In this document: positions 53,201 through 54,353 of the stretch, piece by piece
Numbering within the stretch: the stretch's first letter is position 1
How the letters are laid out: every line of letters begins with the position of its first letter
DNA from: Bordetella parapertussis
GTDB lineage: Bacteria > Acidobacteriota > Terriglobia > Bryobacterales > Bryobacteraceae
Assembly (NCBI GenBank): GCA_943328975.2
Contig: CALQCC020000032.1
Span: 1-54,353, forward strand
DNA length: 54,353 nucleotides
Direction: 5' to 3'
The notes under the pieces: generated by a model
Told to the model about the DNA's origin: nothing
The model's database searches: none
What the model saw: the letters and a program-made list of their open reading frames with translations, nothing else
Program-made: the position numbers and the translations under genes

Positions 53201-53555
53201 TGCTTGCGACCACCGAGCAATCGCCTACTTTACCGGCCCACTCTGATTTGTCGGCCTTGCCGATAGGATCCCAAGTGGACGCATTGGGTCCGCTGGGAGT
53301 GAACGTGAACTGATCCGTGCCGCCGAATTCGACGAGGATCACCAGAATCTTGCCGGTCCCCGAAAGGGCCGCCCGGACTGCGGCTGCCGGCCTGCCCTCC
53401 AGCTGAGCTTGTCGGGCACGATCCATCTCCAGCTGCCGTTGGACCCAGCGCTGGTGCTCGATAGGATTCGGCAGGTCTTGCCCCACATCCGCGGACTGCA
53501 GCGGACCCAGCAGGGAAAGAAACACCATCGCCCTCGCGCCATGTCGATACCTCAT
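50214..53555 (-). CDS. secreted M6-family metalloprotease with Solibacter-type C-terminal domain
   Basis: 1113 residues from the ATG at 53555, followed by a signal peptide (RHGARAMVFLSLLGPLQSA); an upstream frame to 53660 lacks one. The catalytic HEYGHD (around 344-349, TFVHEYGHDLGAVDLYSYGG) is of the immune-inhibitor-A M6 type. ALDATKKQFPAINWNEYDAD and further M6 segments precede it. MAM/jelly-roll-like parts lie in the middle (two copies of D-x-A/E-x-G-x-W type strands). The last 240 residues (from about 875, PTISAVVNAFGTGAGIAPNT) match the Solibacter-type TIGR03437 domain. It likely acts in protein breakdown outside the cell. Confidence 0.9.
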   Translation of the reverse strand: MRYRHGARAMVFLSLLGPLQSADVGQDLPNPIEHQRWVQRQLEMDRARQAQLEGRPAAAVRAALSGTGKILVILVEFGGTDQFTFTPSGPNASTWDPIGKADKSEWAGKVGDCSVVASKNKITGPTTYTYSGPLHNQIDRPLSATDASSSSVWAEDFNADYYQNMIFGSGVQYKYTRQDGTSENEDLRGTSVRQYFQDMSFGQYDLDGKVYGWVQVPHSVMWYGADPCPGRNSSPHLEAAHNGGIPGAGSARTLVKDALDATKKQFPAINWNEYDADHDGMIDHLWIVAAGVSESSLVLSNRTAYGEGAIWDHSASVTPAYQVTSNISAGHYIMMTEAVGMGTFVHEYGHDLGAVDLYSYGGGTPSPGFWAVQSDDWVGNPITAQPPAIDPWHLDFWGWLNPLVISDPSKEYVTTIGQTSQFPGGSGMYRGVRIQLQDGRTPLPVQPLGAHDWWSGRDNLLNAKMTLAKPVQLPASGPLTLSFSAAYATEASWDFAWIQVSSDNGNNWTTLTNDHTTCTHDPGWIGGLYAFPVDLCAAKMGGFTGKSSGWPNFTTEAFDLTAFAGKQILVRFWYMTDWNTTDAGVFLDNIQIAAGTQSLFDDDAETGEVKWTYQRPWEWGDGTLAFTHSYFLQWRNTGAGTDKGLANPNWRFGPTDSGLLVWYNNNYYSDNEIQKHLFDPPSFGPKGKLLLVESHPEPYRDPDDEAKGFHNEGANLLSRMQMRDAPFSQSDGVAFTMRRSLGYTSRDETFPARTSVKAFSDAVSYYPGAELVGAGPSSTTPQWVTKQWDSSVVLPSKVPYGMKAPGFLAGQDLLFNCANDTTHGNLNCDRFGLTSTVDLNGGSGNPRDVGGEYGWNVEILSQTSTQATVRIWNSRATAPTISAVVNAFGTGAGIAPNTWVVITGLNLAKQARTWAGADFVNNLMPTSLDGVSVTMNGKKAYVYYISATQLNILTPPDLAPGPVQVQVTSDGVLSAPFAVQVGQYAPAFFTLGGTAYVTGIHQDGSLLGPSTLYPGVSTPARPGEVVTLYLNGFGPTSVPVVSGSSTQSGTLPTMPEVRIGSSVATVSFAGLVSPGLYQFNVLVPESTADGEQSISATYRGQTTQSGLLLAVHR

Positions 53556-53738
53556 CGTAAGAGCAGCCTCCAGACTCGCAGGTGCACGTCGCGGACCATG
53601 GACGATTTGCACCGATTCGGCGAGAATCAAAGGACCTCCCCGCGGAGAGAAGGGGTCCACCTGAGCGAGATCACCCTACGCAAGCGCGGGGGTGAGCACA
53701 GATTCACCGTTCCGGACACTGCGGCTATTTTTGCTGCT

Positions 53739-53760
53739 GTCAGAAATTTTGCGATCTGAC
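53739..53760. repeat. 6-bp inverted repeat overlapping the tRNA promoter
   Basis: GTCAGA and TCTGAC are inverse complements, ten bases apart, and enclose the candidate -35 hexamer of the tRNA gene. It may be chance. Confidence 0.3.
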
Positions 53761-53777
53761 ACCGACCGTTGTACAAT
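53749..53777 (+). promoter_or_regulatory. candidate promoter of tRNA-Asn
   Basis: TTGCGA at 53749-53754 and TACAAT at 53772-53777 with a 17-base spacer, ending 31 bp before the tRNA start. Confidence 0.6.
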
Positions 53778-53808
53778 GGCTTTACCGCTAGTGGTTGTCC
53801 ACCCTTGC

Positions 53809-53883
53809 TCCTCGGTAGCTCAATGGTAGAGCACTCGGCTGTTAACCGAGTTGTTGCAGGTTCGAGTCCTGCCCGGGGAGCCA
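53809..53883 (+). tRNA. tRNA-Asn(GTT)
   Basis: 75 bases including an encoded CCA. The acceptor stem TCCTCGG pairs with CCGGGGA (one G-T pair); the D arm GCTCAATGGTAGAGC, anticodon stem CTCGG/CCGAG around CTGTTAA with anticodon GTT at 53841-53843, and TTCGAGTC T loop are standard. It is followed by a short T run (ACTTTTTT) that may terminate transcription. The minus-strand reading frame over it (LEPATTRLTAECSTIELP) is the well-known tRNA antisense artefact. Confidence 0.96.
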
Positions 53884-54205
53884 AACTTTTTTAGTCTTCT
53901 CCGCTTCCCCAAAGATCCGATATTTGACCGCTGTATATTCCACATTCCACGGCACTGTGTCGCCCGTTCCATTCGTTGTACCCCGCCCTGCCCGGAATGT
54001 TCCTCAAATCTCCCACGTTCTGGCACAAGGTCCTCGATCCAATTCTCATGAGAGAGATTCGGCCAAGCTGCATAACTTTGGGTCGATGGCTTCCACCGAA
54101 TTGCTGTTGATCAACAACATTGCAGCCTACCTTTGAGAGTTGCTTTACTGCGCGCCTAGAGCGTTCATGAATGTGCGGTTAACAAAAGACACCGCGCCCC
54201 GAAAA
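53884..54205. other. intergenic region between tRNA-Asn and the right repeat
   Basis: No gene-like frame. A 20-codon frame from ATG 54167 runs into the repeat and ends in the same GWCLNPS-stop as the gene truncated at the left end. There is no coding context for it here. Nothing else is recognised. Confidence 0.5.
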
Positions 54206-54322
54206 GGATGGTGTCTCAACCCTAGTTGAAGGTTAGTGCGGCGGTGGGTGACCGATTCGATAGAATCGAGTCGCCAAACCTAATCCTTGAAAGGACACCA
54301 ACCGCCGTGAAGGAAAGATACC
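54206..54322 (+). repeat. right copy of the 117-bp inverted repeat (end of a probable mobile element)
   Basis: Identical over 117 bases to the reverse complement of 1-117. The border at 54205/54206 is abrupt: flanking sequences on the outer side of GGATGG are different in the two copies (GATTGTC against CCGAAAA). The element reads rightwards out of the window. Its true length is hidden because both copies run off the ends. Confidence 0.85.
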
Positions 54323-54353
54323 AGATTGTAGGACGCCAAGGGCGCCGGAATGA
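54307..54353 (+). CDS. start of an element-encoded gene (partial, possible transposase)
   Basis: GTG at 54307 nine bases behind AAAGGA opens a frame VKERYQIVGRQGRRN that runs off the window end. A basic N-terminus with R-x-x-R-R pattern suits a DNA-binding protein, but 15 residues are not enough to name a family. The first five codons are also present in the left copy. Confidence 0.45.
   Translation, partial: MKERYQIVGRQGRRN

Noticed and set aside
53627-53884. Minus-strand frame with LEPATTRLTAECSTIELP
   Set aside because: Antisense translation of tRNA-Asn, a common annotation artefact.
1-54353. The whole window as one composite transposon
   Set aside because: 54 kb of housekeeping genes (metG, gltBD, ffh, thrC) between the copies; normal chromosome flanked by two copies is far simpler.
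1-54353. CRISPR arrays, rRNA genes, prophage genes
   Set aside because: No regular repeat-spacer array, rRNA sequence or phage structural gene was seen on reading through the window.

Overview
The window reads as ordinary chromosome of a high-GC soil acidobacterium, most likely of the Bryobacterales/Solibacterales. The clues are a secreted metalloprotease ending in a Solibacter-type C-terminal domain (TIGR03437-like), a tiny secreted protein with a PEID-type sorting tail, secreted beta-repeat, PEGA and DUF4139-like proteins, and an abundance of PQQ/FecR-type envelope genes. This taxonomy is inferred from protein style only; there is no rRNA in the window.

Layout. Both ends carry the same perfect 117-bp sequence in inverted orientation (1-117 and 54206-54322), each reading outwards into the start of the same gene, so the window is bounded by two copies of a repeated, probably mobile, element. 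The left copy cuts off the 3' end of a secreted protein gene. Positions 900-2300 hold two toxin-antitoxin modules (AbrB/RelE-like and BrnT/CopG plus a small third gene). Then come larC, metG, tatD (+), a YcxB-like membrane protein, a polyprenyl diphosphate synthase, and a leftward run of two glycosyltransferases, PhzF and a PQQ dehydrogenase. From 13.3 to 21.7 kb lie a PEGA-domain membrane protein, a polysaccharide deacetylase, a secreted unknown, an ABC exporter pair, a DUF4139-like protein and a 52-residue sorting-tail protein. A LysR regulator faces gltB-gltD (glutamate synthase).

28.6-35 kb carries a zinc-ribbon membrane gene broken by an in-frame TGA, a FlaR-like P-loop protein, a FecR-domain protein, an ECF-like sigma factor, two unknown envelope proteins, an MFS transporter and a SprT-like protease. 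ubiX follows. The most unusual locus is 36058-38206: a 78-residue helical peptide gene with a very strong Shine-Dalgarno, an intrinsic terminator, and then a YcaO cyclodehydratase fused to an N-terminal TOMM-type leader-binding/zinc domain. This looks like an orphan RiPP locus whose putative precursor lacks the usual Cys/Ser/Thr-rich core.

After it come thrC, a divergent zinc-dependent dehydrogenase, a DUF1778/GNAT toxin-antitoxin pair, and a tightly overlapping leftward operon: HU, site-2 protease, family 2 glycosyltransferase, prepilin peptidase and a zinc-ribbon membrane protein. Next are a gamma-glutamylcyclotransferase-like gene, a flavin reductase-like gene, a DnaQ-like exonuclease coupled to a cNMP/CBS/DUF294 regulator, ffh, a small unknown, the M6 metalloprotease and tRNA-Asn(GTT).

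Most of the window is housekeeping, envelope and toxin-antitoxin biology. The YcaO/peptide pair is the best candidate for something undescribed.
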